Source: Prorocentrum cordatum
Lineage: Eukaryota > Sar > Dinophyceae > Prorocentrales > Prorocentraceae
NCBI GenBank assembly: GCA_963575745.1
Contig: CAUYUJ010004308.1
Span: 2,501-66,500, forward strand
Reading direction: 5' to 3'
DNA length: 64,000 nt
Shown here: positions 10,182 through 20,275 of the stretch, piece by piece
Position numbering within the stretch: position 1 is the first letter of the stretch
Layout of the letters: each line of letters begins with the position of its first letter
The notes under the pieces: generated by a model
Databases searched by the model: none
What the model saw: only the letters and a program-made list of their open reading frames with translations
What the model was told of the DNA's origin: nothing
Position numbers and translations under genes: made by a program

Positions 10182-11396
10182 TCAGTCCCTCTCCTCGGCC
10201 CCCTTGCTTCTTCGCCAACTTCGCCTTGCGGCGCCCCTTGTCGACGGCGGCCCCCCCCAGAATTCCGCCGCCGAGTGTGCCCGCAGCGACGGGGCCGCCA
10301 GCGCGCCCGGCGACATCTCGCCCTCCCCCATGAAGTGGCGCGCGCCCTCGAAGTCCGCCTTTTCGGGGTCCTTCGCGTGGGCCTCCTCCAGCAGCTGCCG
10401 GCGTCGGTTCAGGTGCCCCATCGAAATGAGGTTGGCGAGGTCGAGGCCGTCGGTCGACGCCGCGAGCTCGAGGGCCTTCGAAATCGCCCCGTGCTCGCGC
10501 GCCGATCGGGGCCCCGCGCCCACGCGCGACTCGACGGGCCAGCGCTCGTGGGATGCCGGGAACCCACCTGGCGCCCGCGACTGCAGCCCTGCGACAGCGT
10601 CGCCCATCGTGGGGGGCCCCGCGGGCGGATCGGCGCGCTCGGGTCGCGGACCAGCAGGCTGGCGTCGGCCAGAAAGGGCGCGGCCTCCGCGCCGCGCGCC
10701 CGGGCCAGCAACCGCGGCTCGCCTCGCTGGGGGAGGGCCTGTCGTTCGCGGGCCCAGGCGTCGATGTCCGCGTTCGCCTCGAGCCGCGTCACCGCGCGGA
10801 GCTCGCCCGCGACGGCCGCCGCGGAGCGGCCGCCGAAATCGAGCGCCGCGGATGGCAGCGCCACCTCCTGCCCGAACGCGCGGCTCTGGCCGGGCACGTC
10901 CAGCACGCGCGCGCCACCAGCGCCAGCGCGGCGCGGGGGCGGCGGCGGCGGGCCACCGCGCCGAGGGCGGCCGGCGCCGGGGGCGCGGGCAGCGGCAGCG
11001 GCACTGCGGCAGGGGCGATGCCTCCCACGCCGCCAGCGGCGGCCGCGCCCGCGGGCTGGGCCAGCCCGCGCGCTTGCCGCTCCACGATCGCCGTCGAAGC
11101 CCCTCGGCCAGCAACGCCGCGAGCTCGGCCAGCGCGGGCGCCACAGCGAAGCGGTGCACCCGGCCGCCCGCCAGGCCCGCGGGGAGCCCCCCGCCCGCTG
11201 GGCCGAAACGCATCCCGCTGCGGTCCGCGCTCGCGATGTCCAGCTGCTCGATGAACACGTCGCAGTCCGGCGTCAGCACCACGTAGAGGCTGGCGGAGAC
11301 CCAGGCCAAGATCAGCCTTTCGTGCCATAGCTCGCCCGGGGGGCCGACCTCGTCGCTCCTCGCGCACGCGTAGGGCCCCGGCTCAAGCGCCGCCAT
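10182..11396 (-). pseudogene. Gag-like region of DIRS-like element, multiply frameshifted
   Basis: No classical gag domain is visible. Three blocks in different frames match what I know from dinoflagellate elements of this class. They are LWHERLILAWVSASLYVVLT with PDCDVFIEQL (11396 side), ALPSAALDFGGRSAAAVAGE through ARERQALPQRGEPRLLARARG (about 10880-10690), and LDLANLISMGHLNRRRQLLE with EAHAKDPEKADFE and HFMGEG (about 10450-10320). Position upstream of RT supports a structural protein. At least two frame changes occur. The very high GC of the middle makes all frames open, so length alone means little. Confidence 0.5.
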
Positions 11397-11889
11397 CAGG
11401 CGGCGGCGACGACCCCGCCGCCGCGCGGCACCGCGCGCCGCCGGGCACCTGCGTCAGCCCTTCCCGCACTGGGCGCCTCGGCAGCCGCCGCGAGCGCAGG
11501 CAACGGCGGCGGGGCCACGACGGGCAGCCCAGAAGGCGCCCTGGCCGGCGCCGCGCGCGCCGGGGGCCGCGCCTGCCGGGCCGCCAGGCCGCAGGCTGCT
11601 AGCCGGGTCAGCAGGCCCCCCGCAAGGAAGCCCCAGAGCGCCGGCGACGCCGGCGAGCATGGCGGGCAAAGCACCGGCGCCGGAGGCGGCGGGCACGGGC
11701 GCTAGAGGTTCTCGGGCCCGCAGCGGTCGAGCTGCTTCTCCAGCAGCTCGAGGGCGCCAGGGCTGTCAGCCCAGCTGCAGCGGCAGCGGCACGGGCGCGC
11801 AAGCCCCGCGAGCCACGACCCAGCCGCCGCCGCGCCCTCCGCGGTCCACGGGTCGGCCTTGCAGGCCGACGCTGAAGCCAGGATTGTGG

Positions 11890-12015
11890 ACTTGAAAACA
11901 AAAAAGCAGCAGATGCACTGGTGCAGTTTTGCATTCGGCACGCAGGATAAAAAGGGCACCGGGCACGGAAGACACCCCTCCCCCCTAACAGCATTCACGT
12001 GCAAGCAATGGTTAC
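11890..12015 (-). repeat. Split direct repeat A1
   Basis: 126-bp partner of 5501-5625 at the opposite (5') end of the element. It carries a palindrome at 11918-11963 and ends at the boundary with a TA tract. Confidence 0.85.
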
Positions 12016-12047
12016 ATTTGTGTGTACAGTTATATATATATACACAC

Positions 12048-12083
<36 letters not shown>

Positions 12084-12115
12084 GTGTATATGCACATATA
12101 AATATATACATACAT
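12016..12115. repeat. TA-rich tract
   Basis: (TA)n with GTGT and GTAT interruptions. At its right end, 12118-12148 carries the reverse complement of a motif (GAGGTAGATCTTGGT-GGGGGCG) that recurs in forward orientation at 15784-15812 beside another TA tract. Confidence 0.85.
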
Positions 12116-12484
12116 ATGCTCGCCCCCTACCAAGATCTACCTCAATACTGCAACATGTTGGAGTGACTCGCCTGACGCGGACAGCCCCCCTCAGGAGCGC
12201 AACCCTCGCCGATCGCTGCGACGCCGCAGCTGGCGTCGCGAAGGGCGGCGACGGAAGGCGATCGCGCTACTGTTTTCGAAGCCCCCGAAACCGATCGCAC
12301 TCCCCCTTGGCGCAGATCTGGCATCGCCGAAGCCTGCGTCGGCGCAGGCAAATGGCTCGCGACAGCGCCCCCCCCCCCCCCCCCCCCCAGTTAATAGCGC
12401 AGACGCCAGCGCCCCGCGATGGCGCCAGCAGTCTGGATCGCCGCCCGCCCGCGGGCGGAACCGATGCACTCCCGAAGGGGGCGC

Positions 12485-13485
12485 TCATTTGTTCAGGCGC
12501 TTCAGCATCTCCCCCGTCTTGGACCGGGCATCGTCTGCCCGATGCCAGTGGGCCCATTGAGCAGACCGCGCGCGGCGGCGCAAGGACGCGCTGCCGACTG
12601 CCCCAGACCTGCACTTGGGGTAGCTGGGCAAGAGCCGCCAGGAGCGGTCGACCGCCTGCGTGCCCCCCATGCACTTCAACGTCCTCTTCGTTCCTGGAAT
12701 GCTGCGCTTGAACTCCTTGGCGTGCATCGGGGGGATCCACGCGAACTGACCGTTGCGCTGACTGGCTTCTCGCCCCTGTCCTTCAGCTTCTTCTTCGCAT
12801 GAACCGCGCGGCCATGAATCACCCCAGGAACCTTGAGCTTGTGGGCGCGGGCGCCGTCAGTGTGGAGGATGACTCTGCGGTTCTGGAGGTGCTTCTGCGC
12901 ATACTTCTTCCACTCCCCCTCCCTGATGGGGCCTGGCCCTGGCGCCCGAGACACAGTCTGCTTAGGGCCCAGACGCGTCGGGGTGAGCGCGCGCGGGGCC
13001 CCCCGCTGCTGGACGCCACCCCAATGCTCCCAAGTCGAAGCGGCGTCGTGGGGCGACGGGCATCCGTCGTCGACGACGTTCTTACCGTGGTCAACCTCGC
13101 CGGCCTCGACGTCGCACCACGACTTGTTGCCAGGGGCGCTGTCGAACTTGATGGGCCTCTTCATGTCATGCGCGTAGAGACTGCGGGCCATGTCGTTCGC
13201 GCGGTAGATGTCCCCGATCGTCTTGTGGTTCAAGCCCGTCAGGCAATGGGCCGTGGACTAGGGGGCGCCGAGGATGGCGCAGCGCAGCGCCGCCGCCTGG
13301 TTTTGGAAAGGAGTCTGTCTCGGCCCATCGCCGACCTTGAAGATCATGCGCCCGCTGCGCGGTAGGGCCAGCTTCTGACATTCTTTCGCGTGGCATCTGC
13401 ACCCCCCCCCCCGCCCTTCAACGAGAGTTAGAGGCCCCAGGACGCCATTATTGCAGAAAGGGCGCTGCCAGCGCTCCGCGCCCAA
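12485..13485 (-). pseudogene. ISXO2-like DDE transposase, frameshifted
   Basis: Three frames together give one protein. Residues from 13485-13258 read FCNNGVLGPLT ... GGGCRCHAKECQKLALP ... IFKVGDGPRQTPFQNQAAAL, the N-terminal Cys-rich block. Residues from 13233-12676 read HKTIGDIYRANDMARSLYA, EAGEVDHGKN, GPIREGEWKKY, VILHTDGARAHKLKVPGVIH and AVHAKKKLK. Residues from 12727-12485 read AKEFKRSIPGTKRTLK, CMGGTQAVDRSWRLLPSYPK and WAHWHRADDA. This order is that of the ISXO2-like transposases multiplied in dinoflagellates. Candidate catalytic acids are the Asp of GEVD, the Asp of LHTD and the Asp of AVDRSW. Two frame breaks (about 13250 and 12720) and loss of the first zinc Cys make it a pseudogene. 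Confidence 0.7.
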
Positions 13486-13489
13486 AGAG

Positions 13490-13760
13490 AATCAGCATTG
13501 CGCTGAAGAAAACAGGCGTTGCGCCTTAATCACACCCCTGGGCATTACGCCCATGTAAAGAGATTTACGCCCAGCGATTTAGAATATTACACTCTTCCTC
13601 CTAGAGCTTTGCGCTCTTCTCCCCTACAGCTAAATGCGAGAGCATGACGCTCTGCTGTGGCTCCTCCCCTATCATCCTCATTCTACATAGGCATTGCGCC
13701 TTTCACTACACCCTGAGTGTTACACACATTTAAAGAGCAGTGCACCTCGAGTTATCATTA
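13490..13760. repeat. Imperfect direct repeat with GCRTTGCGCC motifs
   Basis: A ~55-bp segment at 13513-13567 (GGCGTTGCGCCTT, CACCCCTGGGCATTACGCCC, ATGTAAAGAGATT) recurs in diverged form at 13690-13744. It lies just 5' of the transposase remnant on its own strand and might be an element end, but no terminal inversion was found. Confidence 0.4.
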
Positions 13761-13834
13761 TGAGGTTGCCTTCCCTCCTCCGCAGTTGGCATGAGCCCGT
13801 TCGAAAATGGCCTACCTGTGGGCGCTAGTGGGGG

Positions 13835-13884
13835 GATCCTCTTCCTGCTCCTCCTCCTCCCCCTCCCCCTCCTCCTCCTCCTCC

Positions 13885-13916
<32 letters not shown>

Positions 13917-14900
13917 GTCCTCCTCCTCCTCCTCCTCCTCCTCCCCCTCCTCCTCCTCCTCCTCCTCCTCCTCCTCCTCCTCCTCCTTCCCTCGTTGACA
14001 TCCCGCCGCGGCCTCCTCCTGATCTTCCTCCTCCTCCTCCTCCTCCTCCTCCACCTCCTCCTCCTCTTCTCCCTTTCCCCTCCCGCTGAGTATCCCGTCG
14101 CGGACTCCTCATGATCCTCCCTCATCCTCCTCGTCTCCTCCTCCTCCTCCTCTCCTCCTCCTCCTCCTCCTCCTCCTCCTGCTCCTCCCCCCCTGTTCCT
14201 CCTCATTTGCCTCCTCCTCCTCCTCCTCCTCCTCCTCCTCCTCCTCTCCTCTCCTCCTCCTCCTCCTCCTCTTCCTCCCTCCTGCCTCCTGCCTCCTCCT
14301 TCCTCCTCCTCCCTCCTCATCCTCCTCCTCCTCCTCCTCCTCCTCCTCCTCCTCCTCCTCCTCCTCCTCCTCGTCCTCCCCTCCTCCTCCCTCCTCCCTC
14401 CCCCTCCTCCTCCTCCTCCTCCTCCTCCTCCTCCTCCTCCTCCTCCTCCTCCTCCTCTCCTCCTCCTCCTCCTCTCCTCCTCCGCATCGCATCCGCATCC
14501 GCATCGCATATCCGCATCCGCATCCTCCTCGCATCATCCTTTTCCCTCCTCCCTCCTCCTCCTCCTCCTCCTCCCTCCTCCTCCCTCCTCCCCCCCTCCT
14601 CCCCTCGTCCTCCTCGTCCCTCCTCCTTCTTCCTCCTCCTCCTCCTCCTCCCCCTCTCCCCTCCCCCTCCCCCTCCCCCTCCCTCCCCCCCTCCCCTCCC
14701 CCTCCCCCTCCCCCTCCTCCTCCCCCTCCTCCTCCTCCTCCTCTCCTCCTCCTCCTCCTCCTCCTCCTCCTCCTCCTCCTCCTCCTCCTCCTCCTCCTCC
14801 TCCTCCTCCTCCTCCTCTCCTCCTCCTCCTCCTCCTCCTCCCCTCGCCTCCTCCTCCTCCTCCTCCTCCTCCTCCTCCTCCCCCTCCTCTTGGATTCCCC
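13835..14900. repeat. 1-kb (CTC/TCC)n polypyrimidine tract
   Basis: Nearly pure pyrimidine strand for about 1.06 kb, broken by CATCGC/CGCATC islands near 14480-14540. The mirror-symmetric polypyrimidine composition could in principle form triplex DNA. All protein frames here are repeat products. Confidence 0.95.
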
Positions 14901-14929
14901 CTCGTGGATGGCAGCTCCATTACCATCAA

Positions 14930-15568
14930 CGCCGGCTCCCGCCTGAGAGGTTGCCAAAATACTCACTGTGAGGAGGCTCCCACCTGAGAGGTCCCCCCAA
15001 AAACAGGAGGAGGCTCCCGCCTGAGGGGTCCCCCCCAAACCCAAACAAGACGAGGCTCCCGCCTGAGAGGTCCCCCAAAAAACCAAACAGAAGGAGGTTC
15101 CCGCCTGAGAGGTCACAGAAAAACCCAAACAGATGGAGGTTCCCGCCTGCGAGGTCCCAAGAAAACCCAAAGAAACCCAAACGCCATGCCTCTCGTCCCT
15201 GCAATTGTCCCAGAAAAACTAAAAATAGTTCCAAGAGAAATCCGACGCCGCTGCCCCAGATGCATTGACGAGGGCCGCCATCTCCTGTGGAACTTTGTTT
15301 TTTTTGGGGGGAGGACAGTTACAAGGATGAGAGGCATGGTGTTTGGGTTTCTTTGGCCTGTTGTGGGACCTCTCAGGCGGGAACCTCCATATGTTTGGAG
15401 TTGCTTGGGACCTCTCAGGCGCTCAGGCGAGAGCCTCCTTCTGTTTCGTTTTGTGGGGACCTTTCAGGCGGGAGCCTCATCTTGTTTGGTTTTTGGGGGG
15501 GGGCCTCTCAGGTGGGAACCTCCTCTTGTCTGGGTTTTTTGGGGACCTCTCAGGCGGGAGCCTCCTCC
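14930..15568. repeat. Foldback (giant hairpin) element
   Basis: The left arm has six ~38-42-bp units built on GGCTCCCGCCTGAGAGGTCCC plus CCAAACCCAAACAGA (starts near 14934, 14975, 15013, 15054, 15096, 15138). The right arm (about 15340-15568) carries the reverse complement, GGGACCTCTCAGGCGGGAGCC, in a matching ladder. Symmetry continues inward (ATGCCTCTCRTCC near 15185 against GGATGAGAGGCAT near 15327), leaving a loop of only about 40-60 bp centred near 15250. No open frame of note lies inside. It resembles foldback transposons, whose long inverted arms are built of short tandem repeats. Confidence 0.75.
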
Positions 15569-15735
15569 TCCTCCTCCTCCTCCTCCTCCTCCTCCTCCTT
15601 CCTCCGTTTTCCTCCTCTGATGAAATCCTTCTCCTCATTGCATCTGTATGTTATTTTATTATGGTGTTGTTTCTCCTCCTTCTCTCCTCTTCCTCCTCCT
15701 CCTCCTCCTTCCCCCTCCTCCTCCTCCAGCACGAC
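15565..15735. repeat. (CTC)n tracts
   Basis: Two pyrimidine-rich blocks (15565-15600 and 15675-15735) separated by unique sequence. Confidence 0.9.
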
Positions 15736-15783
15736 GAGGCGAAGAAGAAAAGGCATAATGAGGTTTACCCCTGCAGAAGAACG

Positions 15784-15870
15784 ATGAGGTAGATCTTGGT
15801 GGGGGCGTCCATATACCTATGTGCACATATATATTTACACATATGTGTATACATATATATATATATAGTA
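15784..15870. repeat. GAGGTAGATCTTGGTGGGGGCG plus TA tract
   Basis: Forward copy of the motif seen inverted at 12118-12148, again followed by a TA-rich stretch (15813-15868). With the partner it brackets 12.1-15.8 kb, including the transposase remnant and the foldback. Confidence 0.5.
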
Positions 15871-15889
15871 CAAACACAATGCATACAAA

Positions 15890-16745
15890 TAGCTGTACTC
15901 CTTTCTAGAAGAGTATTAGGATCCACCCGCGTCTCGGACTTAACCGCTTACCTTTTCGTCTCGCACTGGACATGCGATTCTGCCCCATCGACCTATATGT
16001 GGATTCATATCATATCACCCCAGCCAAACAGGTAACGGTTCCCCCCCCGGGCCTTTTTTTCAAAAAATACGATGCGCGCGCACTCGTTTATGAAACTCGT
16101 CATTTTCCCCTACTTCCTTGCAACGAATGCACACGCGCGCGTCGTCGTCGCGCGCGCAAGCCGAAATCCCGCGAAAAAACGAAAGGCGCCGTAAGAAATT
16201 CAACATTGAAAGTCACGCAGGCATACAAACAACGCATAGTTTCGCAACAGGGGCTTTGAAAAAAACCTGCGCCCGCGCTCGTGCGAAGTCCTGAAGAAGC
16301 CACGAGTGTTCCCACAGCTACATAACATGCTACCAAACGGGCCTTTCGCGCGCGCAGCGCGCATGTCGAAATCGCTTGCACGCCTTCGCGCGCGTGTTGC
16401 TGCAAGAACTCTTTTTCCAAGCACAGAAAACGACGTGCGCACGCGCGCGCCGTCGCGCGCGCACACCGAGATCTCGCAACACTCTTCGGTTTCGGAAGGA
16501 ATTCAAAAACGAATGCCCCGATACAACAAATAGTTTCGCAACAAGAAAAAACCTGCGCTCGCGGTCTTGCGGGTTCTTGAATAAAAACATTTGTTGCTCA
16601 ACACGTTCATCAACTTCTGCCAGACGAGCCTCTCGCGCCGCATGTTGAACTCATTCGAAAGCCCTTGCACGCGTGCTGGAAAGGTGGGGGCACGATCCGT
16701 GCCAAATTGCTCACTTCGTGGAGCCCCCCATATGTGCATTTATTC
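15890..16745 (+). repeat. CpG-rich composite dispersed repeat, locus II
   Basis: Modules seen: GAGTATTAGGATCCACCCGC, CATGCGATTCTGCCCCATCG, ATGCACACGCGCGCGTCGTC (16128) and its variant at 16436, TTCGGTTTCGGAAGGA, TAGTTTCGCAACA (16237 and 16531), CGCGCCGCATGTTGAACTCAT and GGTGGGGGCACGATCCGTGCC. It ends with CCCCCCATATGTGCAT, a string shared with the macrosatellite boundaries at 17854 and 20242. Confidence 0.7.
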
Positions 16746-16889
16746 GCATGGACATGTCCGCCGTGAATGTTTAGGCGCAAAAGCCTTCGAGTATAAACAA
16801 ATTTCAGTTGTGACAGTCCGGTCATAAATCGAATTGCGAATGAATTGGAGCGTGAATGAGCCTCAGTAGTACGAGCGCGTCTCTGCGCA

Positions 16890-17535
16890 TGAGCCTGGGG
16901 CCTCCTGGGGCCTCCTGAAACCTACTGGGGTTTCCCGGGGCCTCCAGGATCCTCTTGGGACCTCCTGGGGCCTCCTGGGACATCCTGGGGAGGATTCGTG
17001 CCCCAGGAGAGGCCGAATCTATAGCAACAGACGTACAGAAAGCATTGCGGATTGGAGCCACAGGAAAAGGGCAATCTATAGGAACACGCGTAAAGCACCA
17101 AGGACTCGTGCCCCAGAAGAGGCCCAATAGATAGGAACATAAGTAAAACATTTAGGATTGTGTACACAGGGGAAGGCCAATCTATAGAAACATAAATATA
17201 ACATCAAGGATTCGTGCTCCAGCTGAGGCCCAATCTATAGGAGCATACGTGAAACACATGGGATTGGAGCCACTCCGGTTGCCTTCTGACGCCTCCTGCT
17301 CCTGGGGCCTCTCGGGGCCTCCTGTTGCCTTCCGACGCCTCCTGGCGCTTCCTGTCGCCTCCTGGGGCCTGCTGTGGTTTCCTGACGCCTCCTGGACCTG
17401 GGGCCTCCTGGAGCCCCTTGGGACATCCTGTGGCCTCTTGAATATTTCTGTGGCCTCCTGATGCTTCCTGGGACGTCATGTGGTCTCCTGGGGCCTCCTG
17501 GGGCCTGTTGGAGCCTCCGGTGGCATCCTGGGGAG
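16890..17535 (+). repeat. GGGGCCTCCTG minisatellite with an embedded ~55-bp tandem repeat
   Basis: Short GGGGCCTCCTG-type repeats occupy 16890-16990 and 17285-17535. Between them, five copies of a 52-57-bp unit (GGATTCGTGCCCCAGGAGAG, GCCCAATCTATAGGAACATA) have AATCTATAG near 17016, 17073, 17127, 17179 and 17232. Confidence 0.8.
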
Positions 17536-17539
17536 AATC

Positions 17540-17870
17540 TGTGCCCACGAATTTGGCCACCAAAACAAGCAAACCGATCAAGGCATCCTCAAATTCTGGC
17601 CTACCTGGGGGGTGAAAACGAACGCCTCGCCCGAGACATCCTCCAAATCTGCTCCGACAGCGAAGGATGCTGGCACAGAAAACAAGCAAACCGCTTGAGA
17701 CATCCTCACAAAACGGCCGCGAACGGGACCGTGCAATACCCTTCGGCGGCCACCCATTCATTTAGGGGCGTGAAAATGAACGCCTCGCTGGAGACATTCT
17801 CCAAATTTGCTCCGAAAGCGAAGGATACCGGGACAGAAAATTACTCGACGCGGGGCTCCCCATATGTGCA
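17540..17870 (+). repeat. Diverged copies of the macrosatellite 152-bp unit
   Basis: Units with AAGGATGCTGGCACAGAAAA, CAAGCAAACCGCTTGAGACAT, CGCGAACGGGACCGTGCAAT and GGGGCGTGAAAATGAACGCC. The same variant recurs at 19745-20010. It ends in ATTACTCGACGCGGGGCTCC just before the first macrosatellite unit. Confidence 0.75.
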
Positions 17871-17999
17871 TCTCATTATCTTGGTACGTCTTCCTATTGA
17901 TATCTGTCAATGAGCGCCTGTGTGCGAGGGCGAACCGCTCGCTCGAGACATCCCCACAGTCTGCAAGCATGAGTGCGACCAATAGCAAATCTGAAAGCG

Positions 18000-18470
18000 A
18001 CGGATTCTGAGTGTGAGTTAATATGGGTGCGATTGAGCCTGGGTTTGAATGGGTCTGCGTGAGAGTAAATATGAGCGCGGGTGCGTCTGTGTGCGAGTGG
18101 GTATGAGTATGGACGAATCTGAGTGTGAGCCAGTCTGTGATTGAGCGGATCGTAGCATGATGAGTCTGAACATGAGTGAGTCTGGGCTTGAGTGGGTCTG
18201 AGTTTGAGAAAAAGTGTGTGCTAATGAATCTGAGTGCGAGTGAGCCGAGTGCGATTGGGTATGGATGTGAGGCAGTCTGAGTGTGAGTCGGTCTGCGTTT
18301 GAGCGGGATGATGAGTCTGAGCAGGAGCGAGTCTGAGTATGAGTGGTCCTGAGCGTGAGTCTGAGTGTGAGTACGTTTAAGTATGGATATGAGCGAGTCT
18401 AAGTGCGAGTGAGCCTGCGTGTGACTGAGTCTGAGTATAAGTGAGTATGAATGCAGAAGAGTGAAGGAGA
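18000..18470 (+). repeat. GAGTCTGAGTGTGAGT repeats, unit 1
   Basis: Degenerate 6-18-bp GAGTNTGAGTGNGAGT repeats; equivalent arrays occupy about 20850-21310 (unit 2) and 22960-23420 (unit 3) with the same interruptions. Confidence 0.85.
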
Positions 18471-18569
18471 GCGGAGAGCGAAGGAGAATGAGGCGGAAGC
18501 GTTTGGGTAAAACATTAAGCCCTGGAACATCGAACCTCGATCGTCTGGCCCTGGCTACTCGAGTTGCCC

Positions 18570-18825
18570 ACGTCCTCCTCCTCATCCTCCTCCTCCTCAT
18601 CATCATCATCATTATCATCCTCCTCTTGGTGTTTCTGCTCCTACCGTGTTCATGCTGTCCTCCTTCTCCTCCTCCTCCTCCTCGTCCTCTTCCTCCTCCT
18701 CCTCCTCCTCCTCCTCGTCCTCTTCCTCCTCCTCCTCGCTTCCTCCTTCTCTTCCCTCCTCCTCCTCCTCCTCGTCCTCCTCCTCCTCCTCCTCCTCCTC
18801 CTCCTCCTCCTCCTCCTCCTTGGGA
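18570..18825. repeat. TCC/ATC tract, unit 1
   Basis: Pyrimidine triplets with a short CATCAT block. Counterparts at 21425-21815 and 23535-23870 have very different lengths and ATC content, so this is the most variable part of the unit. Confidence 0.9.
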
Positions 18826-18828
18826 GTG

Positions 18829-19410
18829 CTGAAACCAGCAAATCGCCTGAGACATCCTCCCACAACTGCTCCGAAAACGACAGATGCCCAGCATCATAAC
18901 GGCCAAACCGCCTGAGACATCCCCGCAAACTGGGCGCGAACGTCCTCCAAATCTGCTCCGAAAGCGAAACATCTTGGAAGAGAAAATGGCCAAACCGCCT
19001 GAGACGTCCCCACAAAATCCCGCGAAAGGGGCCGAGTGAAATACCCCCCCGCCGCTCCCCCGAGAGTGCTGAAGCCACAGAATCGCCTGAACATCCTCCA
19101 AATCTGCTCCGAAAGCGAAACATGTTGGAAGAGAAAATGGCCAAACCGCCTGAGACATCCCCACAAAATCCTGCGAAAGGGGCCGAGTGCAATACCCCCC
19201 CGCCGTTCCCCTTAGGAGTGCTGAAACCAGCGAATCGCCGGAGACATCCTCCAAATCTGTTCCGACAGCAAAACATGTTGGAAGAGAAAATGGCCAAACC
19301 GCCTGAGACATCCCCACAAACTCCTGCGAAAGGGGCCGAGTGCAATACCCCCCCGCCGCTCCCCTTAGGAGTGCTGAAGCCACAGAATCGCCTGAGGCAT
19401 CCTCAACACC
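18829..19410 (+). repeat. 152-bp tandem repeats, unit 1
   Basis: CAAACCGCCTGAGACATCCCC occurs at 18991, 19142 and 19295, spacing 151-153 bp. Each repeat contains two related half-sites (CGCCTGAGACATCCTCC and CGCCTGAGACATCCCCA) about 64 bp apart. Confidence 0.85.
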
Positions 19411-19744
19411 AGTGTGGTGAGTGAGCCACCCGATGAGTGGACCTGAGTGAGCGTAGTGAATGTATGAGTACAAGTACGAGTGAATATGAGTGATGAGTGA
19501 GTCTGAGTGATGAGTGAGTCTGAGTGATGAGAGTCTGAGTGATGAGTGGTGAGTCTGAGTCATGACTGAGTCCGAGTGATGAGTGAGTCTGAGTGGTGAG
19601 TGAGTCTGAGTGATGAGTGGGTCCGAATGATGAGTGGGTCTGAGTGATGAATGAGTGGGTATGAGTGAGAGGAGTGGTGTGTTCTCTCTTTCTCTCTCCT
19701 CCGGCGCGGTCCGCCAATAACAGGACGCCCATACTTAGGATATG

Positions 19745-20220
19745 GGGAACAAGCGAACCGCTTGAGACATCCCCACAAAACGGCTGCGAACGGGACCGTG
19801 CAATACCCCTCGGCGGCTCCCCATCAGGGGCGTGAAAATGAGCGCCTCGCCCGAGACATCCTCCAATTCTGTTCCGAAAGCGAAGGATGCTGGGACAGAA
19901 AACAAGCAAACCGCCTGAGACATTCCCACAAAACGGCCGCGAACGGGACCGTGCAGTACCCTTCGGCGGCTCACCTTAGGGGCGCTGAAACCAGCTCCCC
20001 GCCTGAGACATCCTCATGTGCGTTGACCGGCAATGAGAAGGTCTGAGTATGAGTAAGTCTGGGTATGAGTGAGTCGCAGCGTGCGTAACTCTGCGAATGA
20101 GTATGTGTAGGTATGGGTACGAGTAAGTTAGTATGATCCAATCTGAGTATGAGTAAGTCTGTGTATGAGTAAGTCTAGGTACGAGGAGGAGGAGGAAGAG
20201 AACGTGGAGCAGGAGGCGTC
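19745..20220 (+). repeat. Spacer between macrosatellite units 1 and 2
   Basis: Holds the diverged 152-bp variant also seen at 17540-17870 (GCGAACGGGACCGTGCARTA twice), then GAGTATGAGTAAGTCT repeats to 20180. Confidence 0.7.
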
Positions 20221-20275
20221 CAAATAATTACTCGACGCGGGGCTCCCCATATGTGCATACCATTATCTTGGAACG

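Larger units (their letters stand above)
5355..12015 (-). mobile_element. DIRS-like tyrosine-recombinase retrotransposon (decayed)
   Basis: Read on the minus strand, the element runs A1 repeat (12015-11890), gag-like region (11396-10182), reverse transcriptase (9596-8589), RNase H (8525-8151), tyrosine recombinase (7560-6679), DNA-methyltransferase-like domain (6651-5746), then B1 (5716-5627), A2 (5625-5501) and B2 (5445-5355). An A1-ORFs-B1-A2-B2 plan is the split-direct-repeat structure known for PAT/Ngaro-type YR retrotransposons. These integrate with a tyrosine recombinase rather than a DDE integrase. RT, RNase H, recombinase and methyltransferase occur together in DIRS elements, though here the methyltransferase lies downstream of the recombinase. 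Every coding part is frameshifted relative to its neighbour and several catalytic residues are gone, so this copy is probably dead. The parts between domains (9600-10180, 7560-8150) keep scattered family-like blocks only. Confidence 0.8.

Noticed and set aside
13730-15170. Arg/Glu/Gly-rich frames over 300 codons
   Set aside because: Products of a CTC/GAG repeat; every frame of such a repeat is stop-free.
17758-19563. 601-codon minus frame with SQAVWPFSLPTCFAFGA repeats
   Set aside because: The 152-153-bp period shifts the frame between copies and the frame runs into GAGT microsatellites; no start context or domain.
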